Shown here in pieces: positions 1-8,200 of a stretch of 46,973 bases of DNA. The position numbers were made by a program, and so were the translations under genes. Within the stretch, counting starts at the first letter, position 1. Each line of letters starts with the position of its first letter. Under the pieces are notes generated by a model. That model did no database searches and was not told the origin of the DNA. It saw nothing but the letters and a program-made list of their open reading frames with translations. Source of the stretch: Spirulina sp. CCY15215 (GTDB lineage Bacteria > Cyanobacteriota > Cyanobacteriia > Cyanobacteriales > Spirulinaceae); the NCBI RefSeq assembly GCF_016888125.1, contig NZ_JACSWA010000424.1:1-46973 (forward strand), given 5' to 3'.

Positions 1-86
1 TCCAGACTAGGGAAATATCTGGAAGTCCGTGCCAGATAACGACTCGTAGCGGTAGACAAGACTTGCGTTGGAAACTGATTCTTCCA

Positions 87-120
87 AGCCGCTATTGACG
101 CAAAGCGTCCAATAGCGGTT
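87..120. repeat. Imperfect hairpin repeat beside an ATP-grasp remnant
   Basis: Arms at 89-101 and 105-118 (CCGCTATTGACGC and GCGTCCAATAGCGG) pair with one bulged base around an AAA loop; a G-T and an A-T pair extend the stem to 87-120. The compact, GC-rich palindrome looks like the small repeats scattered in cyanobacterial genomes. It sits just upstream of a truncated gene, so it may mark where that gene was disrupted. The rest of 1-146 shows no convincing gene: the plus strand has stops in all frames and the 68-codon minus-strand reading frame resembles no family I know. Confidence 0.5.
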
Positions 121-146
121 CTTGACTTTATCTTCGCGATGGAGAA

Positions 147-377
147 TTGCAAAGAGAAACAGGTTTTCAACATAGCGATCGCGAGGAAATAGAACTGAGA
201 CAATTTGTAACAAAATTTCTCTCAGATTCTCGTGTAAATTTGCCTCATGCTGCTTGTTTAGATGTGGGCATTATAAGCGATCGCGGTTGGGCAATAATCG
301 AACAAAATGCAGTTTGGGGATCGGGGATTTATGGCTGCGATCCTGTAGAAGTGTTGCGAGTTCTTACACCAAATTAA
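147..377 (+). pseudogene. C-terminal remnant of an ATP-grasp domain protein
   Basis: The 76 codons end in a stretch typical of the C-terminus of stand-alone ATP-grasp proteins: CLDVGIISDRGWAIIEQNAV followed by WGSGIYGCDPVEVLRVL. In the family this segment carries the metal-binding Glu and Asn (here the E-Q-N of IIEQNAVW). Intact members are about 230-300 residues; the N-terminal and central parts are missing. The same frame has stops at about 108 and 132, so the gene does not simply continue upstream. I read it as a truncated remnant, although a short translated fragment cannot be excluded. The hairpin repeat at 87-120 lies close to the break point. Confidence 0.65.
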
Positions 378-407
378 TCTCAATCCTCGGACACAAAACC
401 GGACACC

Positions 408-436
408 AAAAAGCCGGGGCATAATCCAGGCTTTTT
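408..436. terminator. Bidirectional terminator hairpin after sbtB
   Basis: AAAAAGCC at 408-415 pairs with GGCTTTTT at 429-436 across a 13-base loop. Both strands end in a T-run, so it can terminate sbtB (minus strand, stop at 461) and anything leaving the ATP-grasp remnant on the plus strand. Confidence 0.65.
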
Positions 437-460
437 GGGTTCGATCGGCTGGGTTTTGAG

Positions 461-784
<324 letters not shown>

Positions 785-922
785 TTACCTCTTGATGTGT
801 GTATTTATTGAACGACATAGAAATTTAGGAAAACGGCAGCACCGTGCGTTATCGCGCCGATCTAGCTGCCGCATTGGTCGCAGGGCTAGGGGAGCGCCGA
901 CAGACCTAGACCCGTCTGGGAT

Positions 923-2020
923 TTAGCCGCCCAGCGCCTGGGCAAGCCCGACAAAGATCGGTATTCCCAAGGCGATCGCAACTGGCGTGCCGACGGCTGT
1001 GGACGCGCCAATGTAGGCGGAGGGATTGGCCGATGGAATACCGGCTCGTAAAGTGGGCGGCCCTGAGATGTCTGAACTAGAGGCAGCGATGACGGCTAGG
1101 ATCGCGACACCGCCAAGGCTGAATCCCGTGATGTAGTGGGCAATCATGCCAAGACCGAAGGCGATGAACCCATGCAGCAGTGGTGCCACAAAAGCATATA
1201 TCGCGTACCACTGTCCCACCTTGCGTAGCTCGCCCAGCCTTGAAGCCGCCTCCATACCCATTACCAGCATCAGTACCGAAAGCAGCCCTCGGAAGAGGGG
1301 ATTGTAGAAGGTGTCATAGACACTTTTCGGTTCGGTTAGCAGGCCGAGAGCGAGGCCGAGCAGCAGTGCTGATAGGGCAGAACCTTGAAGGCTTTCCTTC
1401 ACGATAGGCCATATCTTGACCCGCTTGCTTGCAGTATCGCGCTTGGGATACCCGCGTGCAGTAATGCGCTGCTCATTGGGATACCCGCCTGCGGTATCGG
1501 GCTGCTCATTGGGATACCCGCCTGCGGTATCGCGCTGCTTTTTGGTATAAATGCTGGCCAAGACGATCGCGGTCACGAGGGCTGGGATATCCATGAAGGG
1601 ATAGAGGGCGGCGGCCCAAGGCTCGTATGAGACACCTTGCACGTCCAGTATCGTTAGGGCGGCGGCGAGGGTAGAGCCACTCACGGCACCGAACAAGCCC
1701 GCAGTCGCAATGCCATCCTCGACTTTGACCTTCGGCAGCGCGCATAAAGTGTAGCGCCCGATAAATACGATAAGGATCCCTATTGCCACGGCGAACACTG
1801 CGGGCAACAGTATCTCCGCCAGATTGGAGTCGCGGATCCCCTGTCCACCGGTCAGGCCGACTTTCATGAGCAGCATGAAGACAATGAACTTATAGGCTGC
1901 ATCTGGAATTGATAGTCGGCTACCGAGGGAGGCGACGACTATACCACCAATCAGAAAGCCAAGTGTGGGGGACTGTAACTGCGTCAGGAAACGCATCAGG
2001 AAATCGGACAAAAAGTCCAC
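923..2020 (-). CDS. sbtA: SbtA, sodium-dependent bicarbonate transporter
   Basis: SbtA imports bicarbonate with sodium across the plasma membrane as part of the CO2-concentrating mechanism. The 365 residues have the expected two inverted halves of five helices. Signatures are TLGFLIGGIVVASLG near the N-terminus, GLFGAVSGSTLAAALT in the first half, and AASSSDISGPPTLRAGIPSA in the second. The start is GTG, with a strong AAGGAGG (2029-2035 on the opposite strand) 8 bases ahead. The central cytosolic loop, between KKQR and KRVKIWP, is made almost entirely of an 11-residue repeat of the DTAGGYPNEQ type, encoded by a 33-bp tandem palindromic repeat. GC content is clearly higher than in flanking genes, suggesting acquisition. 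sbtB follows. Confidence 0.95.
   Translation of the reverse strand: MDFLSDFLMRFLTQLQSPTLGFLIGGIVVASLGSRLSIPDAAYKFIVFMLLMKVGLTGGQGIRDSNLAEILLPAVFAVAIGILIVFIGRYTLCALPKVKVEDGIATAGLFGAVSGSTLAAALTILDVQGVSYEPWAAALYPFMDIPALVTAIVLASIYTKKQRDTAGGYPNEQPDTAGGYPNEQRITARGYPKRDTASKRVKIWPIVKESLQGSALSALLLGLALGLLTEPKSVYDTFYNPLFRGLLSVLMLVMGMEAASRLGELRKVGQWYAIYAFVAPLLHGFIAFGLGMIAHYITGFSLGGVAILAVIAASSSDISGPPTLRAGIPSANPSAYIGASTAVGTPVAIALGIPIFVGLAQALGG
1443..1541. repeat. Three 33-bp palindromic tandem repeats in frame within sbtA
   Basis: Units at 1443-1475, 1476-1508 and 1509-1541 share TTGGGATACCCGC and GCGCTGCT-type ends with exact 33-bp spacing. The last two are nearly identical; the first is degenerate (GTGCAGTAATGCG in place of CTGCGGTATCGGG). 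Each full unit contains a stem GATACC-C-GC / GCGGTATC with a two-base loop. Because 33 is a multiple of three, the array stays in frame and encodes 11-residue repeats in the cytosolic loop of SbtA. Confidence 0.85.
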
Positions 2021-2320
2021 GTTTAATTCCTCCTTGAATTAGATATTAAGGGGTCAAGACAGCAGGCAAGGGTGGCCTCGAATCTTGGGTAGCTGGTTCT
2101 ACGCACCTAGGTGAGGAACGAGTCAACTTGTCACTCTATTGCATCTGCATCCTAGTGCGTCGTATGCTGGAAGATAAGGTTTCGCTTCGGCGATCGCAAA
2201 TGATCTCGTTCATCAGTGGCGATTCATTGGCAATGGCTTGTTTAAACCATAGTTTACCAGCAATTGGTTTGTAAAAGTTAAGGCTATAATTAGGAAAAAG
2301 CATCATTCAGATTAAAGATA
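2021..2320. promoter_or_regulatory. Divergent intergenic region sbtA / glutathione S-transferase
   Basis: These 300 bases hold no gene. On the plus strand a TATAAT lies at 2285-2290 with a loose -35 (TTGGTT, 2264-2269), about 30 bases before the transferase ATG. On the minus strand the clear element is the sbtA Shine-Dalgarno. A 10-bp palindrome CACCTAGGTG sits near 2105-2115 and one GCGATCGC near 2190-2200. I did not find a convincing sbtA -10/-35 pair or an obvious LysR-type box. Confidence 0.4.
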
Positions 2321-2983
2321 ATGATAAGACTCTACAATAGTCATATTTCCTCCAATACTCGCCGCGTTTGGGTTGCACTCCTTGAGAAAAATCTAGAATT
2401 TGAGGAGACATTTATCCAACTGAACCAAGGGGAACAATTTACACCGGAATTTCTAAAAATTAATCCTTTTCATCATATTCCTGTTCTGATTGATGATGGT
2501 TTTAAAGTGTTTGAATCTCTGGCTATTCTTGACTATCTAGAAGCCAAATATCCTCATCCTCAACTCATGCCAACGGATGCAGAAAGTATTGCTAAAGTTC
2601 GCATGATAGAATTGGTTACACTAAACGAACTCATTCCCCCAACTTTTCCCTTAATGCGAAAGGTTTTAGACTTTGAAGTTCCTGACGAACAATTGGAAAA
2701 ATCCCAAAAGCAAGTTGCAAATGTTTTACAATTTTTTGAAGACCAACTCGACGAAAATCAACCCTATTTTCTAGGCGATCGCCTAACTTTGGCTGATATT
2801 GTTGCGGGAACAACTGTTCCGACTTTATTGTTCTTTGGGATTTCTTTGTCAGAATATCCTAAAATTACGAAATGGTGCGAGACATTACAACAGCGAGAAA
2901 GTTGGCAAAAAACAACACCTTCTCCGGAAGCAATTGCAGCCGCAAAAGCCGGAATAAAAAAAATACTTCAACAACGTAGTTAA
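2321..2983 (+). CDS. Glutathione S-transferase family protein
   Basis: Cytosolic glutathione S-transferases conjugate or reduce electrophiles with glutathione. The 220 residues show the thioredoxin-like N-terminal domain (MIRLYNSHISSNTRRVWVAL, about 1-80), the cis-Pro glutathione-binding segment HHIPVLIDDG, and the FESLAILDYLEAKYP stretch that closes it. The all-helical C-terminal domain follows, with the FLGDRLTLADI N-capping motif near residue 150. The catalytic residue is probably Ser10 or Ser11 in SHISSNT rather than Tyr. Subclass and substrate cannot be set from sequence. It is transcribed away from sbtA and convergently with the next gene. Confidence 0.9.
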   Translation: MIRLYNSHISSNTRRVWVALLEKNLEFEETFIQLNQGEQFTPEFLKINPFHHIPVLIDDGFKVFESLAILDYLEAKYPHPQLMPTDAESIAKVRMIELVTLNELIPPTFPLMRKVLDFEVPDEQLEKSQKQVANVLQFFEDQLDENQPYFLGDRLTLADIVAGTTVPTLLFFGISLSEYPKITKWCETLQQRESWQKTTPSPEAIAAAKAGIKKILQQRS

Positions 2984-3049
2984 TCAGCTAAAATGAAGGA
3001 GAAATAATCTAGATTCAGAATTGTGCCGATCGCAATCATTTTCTCCTCT

Positions 3050-3427
3050 TTATTTCATCTTTAAAGCGGCTACAACTAGACATCCCCAACCCACCAGAAA
3101 AGCAACGCCTCCTAATGGCGTAATTGCTCCTAACCATTTAATTCCGGTTAAACTGAGGGTGTATAAACTGCCGGAAAAGATGAATATTCCTACAATAAAA
3201 GCAATTCCCGTAGCTGTCAGGAATCCTGGGGACATATCCATGCGACTGAGGAGAATAGCTACCAATAAAAGAGCGAGGGCGTGATACATTTGATACTTGA
3301 TTCCTGTCTCAAATATAGCTAATGCACTGGTGCTTAATTTGTCTTTAAGGGCGTGGGAAGCAAAAGCTCCTCCTGCGACGGCTAAACCGCCAAAAATTGC
3401 CGCGATCGCGATGAAAATTCTCTCCAT
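3050..3427 (-). CDS. DUF423 family small membrane protein
   Basis: A 125-residue inner-membrane protein with four predicted hydrophobic helices. The N-terminal FGGLAVAGGAFASHALKD and the central FETGIKYQMYHALALLLVA are the hallmark segments of DUF423 (YgdD-like) proteins, whose function is unknown. Length is normal for the family. It lies 32 bases downstream of the SpoIID-like gene on the same strand and could share its transcript. The 66 bases separating it from the transferase contain only weak complementary runs, not a firm terminator. Confidence 0.88.
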   Translation of the reverse strand: MERIFIAIAAIFGGLAVAGGAFASHALKDKLSTSALAIFETGIKYQMYHALALLLVAILLSRMDMSPGFLTATGIAFIVGIFIFSGSLYTLSLTGIKWLGAITPLGGVAFLVGWGCLVVAALKMK

Positions 3428-3459
3428 TTGCTTTTAATTTGCTTGCTTTTATTTAATAA

Positions 3460-5082
3460 CTACGATTCGGGATAAAAAACAATGCCTTCTCGCAGTTGTT
3501 GCAGTACAGTTCCAGGATAGTAAAATTGCAGAATGCGATCGTATTTCCAGCCTAAGTTTGCTAAGGTATAAGACCCATATTGATTTAAGCCGACACCGTG
3601 ACCAAAACCGCCGCCAATAAATTTATAACCTGTTAAATTGCCACTAGCATCAAGAATAGGATCGATGTAAAACAGTGTACTGCGAGGGGGTCCAAAAGCG
3701 CTTCGAGCTTCTGTTTTTTGTAATTCTATAATACCGCGATCGGTTTCAATGGTAAAAAGGAGAATTCTTCCCGATGGCGATCGCTCTGTTACAGCCATAC
3801 GCAGTATTTTTTTGATCCCTGCTAAAGGATGTTTGGTTTTCTCTAAATACTTATTCAAATCCTCAGTGAGTTGAGCAATACTACTTTGCCGATTCCAGCG
3901 AAAGACCGCACTTTCTGTCCCATTAAATCCTTGTTTTGAACTAATAAAGCGACGAAAATTAGCTTCATTATCTAAGGGCTGTTGAGCCAGATTCCATTGG
4001 GGGTTTGCGCCGTCAATTCTTGCTCGTAAATAAGGTCGAGGTTCCCCATCCCAAATATCTTCAAACTGTGCCGTTACTCCCCCTGTATGGGCGGAATAAA
4101 GGGCATCTACTAGCTCATCGTTGTGGGTGAGAACTAATCCTCGTGTGGCTTGAATAGCGCGATCGGCGTTAGCAACTGTTCCGGTTAAACCTTTATAAAC
4201 CTGACAGTGAACTGTCGCGCAAAGTTCGTAATTATCTGCTTGAAAACGGCGCAAGTTTCTGAGGGCATAAGTACGGGCAATTACGGTTTGTGCTTCAACG
4301 GAATTATAAGGGGCATTGGGTCCAATTTCGTGAGGTACAACTCCTCGCAAATAGACTTCGATGGGAACTTCATTGACGAGGGTAAAATTACCGTAAGAAT
4401 TGGGTTGCACTCGCAAGCGCCCACCAAAAAGAATCGCTTTGTCTCCCTCTTTAACACGGATTAAATTTTTATTACTGGTAATTTCTAGGTTATTGCGATT
4501 ATAGCGAAAACCATTAATAACAAAAGATACAATCGGAATAGTATTTAAAACTTCCGACTGTAAATAAGGATTAATTTCTCCTCGTTCTTGTAAATTCTCT
4601 AACAGCATTCGCCGCAGAATAGGAGTATTATAAGTTTCTCGCTTTGCCCAAACTTGCCAGCGTTCAGGTTGTACAACTTCAACTTCAATGCCTTTTTTTT
4701 GCCATTCTAGAGCGCTATTTTCTGCGGTTTCAAAGGTCGCTACATCGCTCAAGACTATCCATTCTTGCAAGAGAGGAGATTCTGTCGATTTAGGCGCAAT
4801 TTCTAAGACAATATTGCTAACATTTTCTGTTTTTAGCTGTCCGTTTCCGTCCTGAAATTTTACGGTTAAAGTATCTCCTTCGGTACTAGAGAGAGTGAGG
4901 CGATCGCCAGCTTCATCACCAAAACGCTGCACAATTCCGACATCAATTTCCATCTCTGGGGAAACTTTTCTTTGGGTTTCAGTCTCGACTTGGGCTTGAA
5001 TTTGGGCTTGATCGGGAAAAACTAATGCAGGGAGGAAAGAGAGAGTACAAGGGAGAAGTAAAAATAAAGCTGTTTTTTTCAT
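3460..5082 (-). CDS. Exported SpoIID/LytB domain protein
   Basis: From the ATG at 5082 the 540-residue product begins with a signal peptide (MKKTALFLLLPCTLSFLPAL); a reading frame 11 codons longer exists but would bury it. After a lead region containing a SPOR-like stretch, the SpoIID/LytB core covers roughly residues 215-520, with VPIEVYLRGVVPHEIG, EAQTVIARTYALRN, YSAHTGGVTAQFEDIWDG and GGGFGHGVGLNQYGSYTLA. In Firmicutes, SpoIID is a lytic transglycosylase acting on denuded peptidoglycan. Cyanobacterial relatives are presumed to act on peptidoglycan in the periplasm, and which activity this one has is unknown. Confidence 0.88.
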   Translation of the reverse strand: MKKTALFLLLPCTLSFLPALVFPDQAQIQAQVETETQRKVSPEMEIDVGIVQRFGDEAGDRLTLSSTEGDTLTVKFQDGNGQLKTENVSNIVLEIAPKSTESPLLQEWIVLSDVATFETAENSALEWQKKGIEVEVVQPERWQVWAKRETYNTPILRRMLLENLQERGEINPYLQSEVLNTIPIVSFVINGFRYNRNNLEITSNKNLIRVKEGDKAILFGGRLRVQPNSYGNFTLVNEVPIEVYLRGVVPHEIGPNAPYNSVEAQTVIARTYALRNLRRFQADNYELCATVHCQVYKGLTGTVANADRAIQATRGLVLTHNDELVDALYSAHTGGVTAQFEDIWDGEPRPYLRARIDGANPQWNLAQQPLDNEANFRRFISSKQGFNGTESAVFRWNRQSSIAQLTEDLNKYLEKTKHPLAGIKKILRMAVTERSPSGRILLFTIETDRGIIELQKTEARSAFGPPRSTLFYIDPILDASGNLTGYKFIGGGFGHGVGLNQYGSYTLANLGWKYDRILQFYYPGTVLQQLREGIVFYPES

Positions 5083-5241
5083 TGTTTTACTGTACTGTAT
5101 TAACCAATATTGCAAAAATGGACGGATTTACTTATACTGCCCGATTATAAATCCTTTCAACTCAAATATCAAGAATAAACGGAATTTTTGCTATATTATT
5201 GATACTTATCGATATTAATGCGATCGCCAAAGCGCAATCTG

Positions 5242-5259
5242 GACAGTTGAACAACTGTC
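5242..5259. promoter_or_regulatory. 18-bp perfect palindrome, candidate operator
   Basis: GACAGTTG at 5242-5249 and CAACTGTC at 5252-5259 form a perfect inverted repeat around AA, 69 bases before the ketosynthase start codon and about 160 bases upstream of the divergent SpoIID-like gene. Size and symmetry suit a dimeric repressor site. The stem is not followed by a T-run, so a terminator is unlikely. Confidence 0.4.
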
Positions 5260-5328
5260 AAGCATTTTGGAACTATTGCCAAAGTCAGGCTCAGAATAAG
5301 ATGTAATGAGTAGAGAATTTACAGTTTT

Positions 5329-7197
5329 ATGAATAGCGCTTACATCACCTCTATCGGCAAGTTTTTACCTGGAGAAGCCATTGATAACGACCAAATGGAG
5401 GCATACCTTGGACAAGTTAATTCTCGCCCTTCTAAGGTCAGAAAACGCATTCTCAAGAGCAATGGCATTCAACAACGATACTATGCGATCGATCGCGCAC
5501 AGAATACTCGTTATTCTAACAGTCAGATGGCAGCAAATGCAGTTCGAGATATTTTAAAACAAAACAATTTAGACCCCAAAACTATTGATTTATTAGCCTG
5601 TGGAACCACAATTCCCGATCTGCTCGTGCCTGGTTTTGCCAGTATGGTACATGGAGAATTACCGGAATTATCTCCCTTAGAAAGTATCTCAACTCAAGGA
5701 GTTTGTTGTGCTGGTGTTTCTGCATTAAACTATGCTGTTTCTCAACTGCAACTCGGGAAACGAAAAACGGCGATCGCGGTGGCTTCAGAATTTCCCTCTC
5801 GTTTATTCAAGCATACCAAATTTGCAGACGAAACGGCAATTAAAAACAATAAGTCTCTTGCTTTTGATGTAGAGTTTTTGCGCTGGATGCTATCGGATGG
5901 TGCAGGAGCATTTTTAGTTCAAGATCGCCCCAATACAACAGGAATTAGTATTAAAATTGAATGGATAGAACTGGTTTCCCATGCTAATGCTTATCCTCTC
6001 TGTATGTATGCAGGAGTTGAGAAAGAAAGCACCAATAAAAGTTGGCTAGATTATTCATCTTATCTTGATGCTGCAAGAGATGGCGCAATGAATTTGCGGC
6101 AGAATATTCGCCTGTTGGATAATGTGATTAAATTGGGTGTAGAAGGATGGTTGCGACTAATTGAATTAGGAAAAGTCGATCCTCAAGAAATTGATTGGTT
6201 ATTGTGTCATTATTCCTCGCATTTCTTTCGCGGTCAAATTGTTGAACTCTTAGAAAAAGCAGATTGCATGATTCCAGAAGAGAAATGGTTTACCAATTTG
6301 TACACTCGAGGAAATACGGGATGTGCTTCTATTTATCTCATGTTGGAAGAATTATTTTATTCTGGAAAACTGCGATCGGGACAAAAAATATTCTGTTTTG
6401 TTCCAGAAAGTGGACGCTTTACTACTGCATATATGATGCTCAGTGTTGTTGAAAATGAAACCAAAAATACGGTAGAATCTTCTCTTTATTTTAATCAACC
6501 CGATACTGTTTCTCCTTTGGCTCAATTACAACCCGATTCAGATCATAACATACAAGCAGAATTGTTGCGTCAATTGGCTTTAGTTTGGCTAGAATTTGAA
6601 CGAAAATTGCGTTCTGTGCCTATTCTACGAAAACTATATCAGGGAGAATTTACCCTTGAAGATTATAAACTATTGTTGAAAAATTTGCGTCCTCAAGTGG
6701 TAGAAGGAGCGAGGTGGATCGCTCGGGCTGCATCAAATATGACAACATTTGAATTACGTTCTTTATTGCTTGGACACGCAGGAGATGAACATCGAGATTT
6801 TCAAATGTTAGAGCGAAATTATGTTTCTATTGGAGGGGAATTAATCGAGATTGTAGAAGCAGAAAAAAACATTGGTAGTGAAGCATTATCTGCCTTCATT
6901 TTTCACCGGGCTTCTCGTGAAAATCCTATCGATCTTTTGGGTAGTATTTTTATTATTGAAGGACTGGGAAATCAATTAGCTGGTACTTGGGCAAAATACA
7001 TCCAAGAAACTTTAAGTTTGCGAGACGAACAAGTTTCTTTTTTAGCTTATCATGGCAAAAATGATGAGTCTCATATCGGTAAATTGGAAACTTTAGTGCA
7101 AGGAGAATGGATGACAGAGGCGATCGCCAAGCGCGTCGTCAAAACAGCCCGAGTAACCGCACGTTTGTATTTACTCCAATTGGAAGAAATGAATTAA
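5329..7197 (+). CDS. Ketosynthase III fused to haem-oxygenase-like diiron domain
   Basis: Residues 1-375 form a ketoacyl-ACP synthase III-like (thiolase fold) domain. The nucleophile is Cys127 (GVCCAGVSAL), followed by CHYSSHFF (His294 or His298) and RGNTGCAS (Asn329), the Cys-His-Asn triad. Residues about 405-620 form an all-helical domain of the iron-containing redox / haem-oxygenase-like oxidase type. It has DEH at 486-488, Glu544 (IIEGLGNQ) and a clean H-x3-D-x2-H at 575-582, the ligand spacing of this superfamily. Such ketosynthases condense or transfer acyl groups; the second domain could oxidise or cleave the product. The natural substrate is unknown. The next gene follows after 47 bases and probably acts in the same pathway. 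Confidence 0.82.
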   Translation: MNSAYITSIGKFLPGEAIDNDQMEAYLGQVNSRPSKVRKRILKSNGIQQRYYAIDRAQNTRYSNSQMAANAVRDILKQNNLDPKTIDLLACGTTIPDLLVPGFASMVHGELPELSPLESISTQGVCCAGVSALNYAVSQLQLGKRKTAIAVASEFPSRLFKHTKFADETAIKNNKSLAFDVEFLRWMLSDGAGAFLVQDRPNTTGISIKIEWIELVSHANAYPLCMYAGVEKESTNKSWLDYSSYLDAARDGAMNLRQNIRLLDNVIKLGVEGWLRLIELGKVDPQEIDWLLCHYSSHFFRGQIVELLEKADCMIPEEKWFTNLYTRGNTGCASIYLMLEELFYSGKLRSGQKIFCFVPESGRFTTAYMMLSVVENETKNTVESSLYFNQPDTVSPLAQLQPDSDHNIQAELLRQLALVWLEFERKLRSVPILRKLYQGEFTLEDYKLLLKNLRPQVVEGARWIARAASNMTTFELRSLLLGHAGDEHRDFQMLERNYVSIGGELIEIVEAEKNIGSEALSAFIFHRASRENPIDLLGSIFIIEGLGNQLAGTWAKYIQETLSLRDEQVSFLAYHGKNDESHIGKLETLVQGEWMTEAIAKRVVKTARVTARLYLLQLEEMN

Positions 7198-7244
7198 AGC
7201 TAATTTTTCTATCGGCTGAGTATAGCCTACTTTTAATCAAGACT

Positions 7245-8129
7245 ATGAACAAAAAAGATAACTCTCTGTACGAATTTAAGCCCTACGATCGCAAAAATCC
7301 CGATACTTGGGATGTTCTCTATCTCGATAATGCTATTCCTGTCAATCTGGTGTCAAAAACTTACATGATTCGGGATTTAAAAAGCTGGACGCGCAGTTAT
7401 TTACTCCTTCCGATCAAAGTGTTTGCTAACCTTGCTCTAGCATTGATTTTGATAGTTAAACGCTTGCTTCCTTTCCAGTTCAAGTTTTACACATTTATGC
7501 ACCGATCGGCAGCATTTTTTCTGCAAAACTTTGTCACTCCTGAAGCCTGTTATTTAATCGTCCGGCATATTTGTCTCGGTTCTAATCTCATTAACTTTCT
7601 GATTGATAATGGTCCCGATCGCAACATTGAAAAAGCAGCCCTTTATCCCAAAACGGTCAGCGATCTGGCGACCCAAATTGCTTTTCTCGAACATGACCTC
7701 ATCTTGTATAATTTTGTGTGGGACTATCATCAAGCAGAACAAAAGAATCCCAACTGGGTTGCAGAAGTGAAGCAACGAGGAATCAATTTTGAGAGTATTC
7801 GAGATGTGTCAGTTGATATTGACTTTACGCGACGCAGTTGGCTGAGAATCCTCGATTTAGAATCCGCGATCGAACTTTTCAAGGTTTTCTATTCTCTCTG
7901 TTTGACCTGTGATGAATTTGAACGCGCTGTTTTATCACTGCAATTCGATGAAAATTTTGCAATGTATATGAGTAAAATCTTGGAGAGTTCCGAGTGGAAT
8001 CATATTATTAGAAATCGTCATCCTCTTGCCCCCAATAGCACTTTTAATGCCGCCCGAGACCTTTTTTTGCATGGTGTGATGACTGAATATATTCATCGCT
8101 TGTTAGAAATTTATAAAGAACAAAGTTGA
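7245..8129 (+). CDS. Uncharacterised partner of the ketosynthase-oxidase fusion
   Basis: I do not recognise a characterised family; the start YDRKNPDTWDVLYLDNAIPV resembles a conserved cyanobacterial family of unknown function. The ATG at 7245 is preferred because the frame extending further upstream overlaps the previous gene and is not family-like. The 294 residues are mostly helical, with a strongly hydrophobic segment at about 55-75 (VFANLALALILIVKRLL) that may be a membrane anchor. Possible metal ligands include RHICLG and FLEHDLILYNFVWDYH, but no definite site can be claimed. Same strand and a 47-base spacing suggest co-transcription with the upstream fusion gene. Confidence 0.75.
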   Translation: MNKKDNSLYEFKPYDRKNPDTWDVLYLDNAIPVNLVSKTYMIRDLKSWTRSYLLLPIKVFANLALALILIVKRLLPFQFKFYTFMHRSAAFFLQNFVTPEACYLIVRHICLGSNLINFLIDNGPDRNIEKAALYPKTVSDLATQIAFLEHDLILYNFVWDYHQAEQKNPNWVAEVKQRGINFESIRDVSVDIDFTRRSWLRILDLESAIELFKVFYSLCLTCDEFERAVLSLQFDENFAMYMSKILESSEWNHIIRNRHPLAPNSTFNAARDLFLHGVMTEYIHRLLEIYKEQS

Positions 8130-8200
8130 GTGGCGATCGCACTGCAATAACCCAGACAATTTCCTCTCTATTCATTATTTTCAGAGCCTGATAAATTTAG

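Noticed and set aside
7-213. 68-codon minus-strand frame at the left edge
   Set aside because: No family resemblance, it runs through the hairpin repeat and overlaps the ATP-grasp remnant on the other strand.
1443-1541. Possible CRISPR array
   Set aside because: Units are contiguous 33-bp tandem copies with no unique spacers, and they are translated in frame in sbtA.
1385-1630. 81-codon plus-strand frame with repeated ACGIALLIGIP-type residues
   Set aside because: It is the antisense reading of the 33-bp repeat inside sbtA; sbtA itself is clearly the coding strand.
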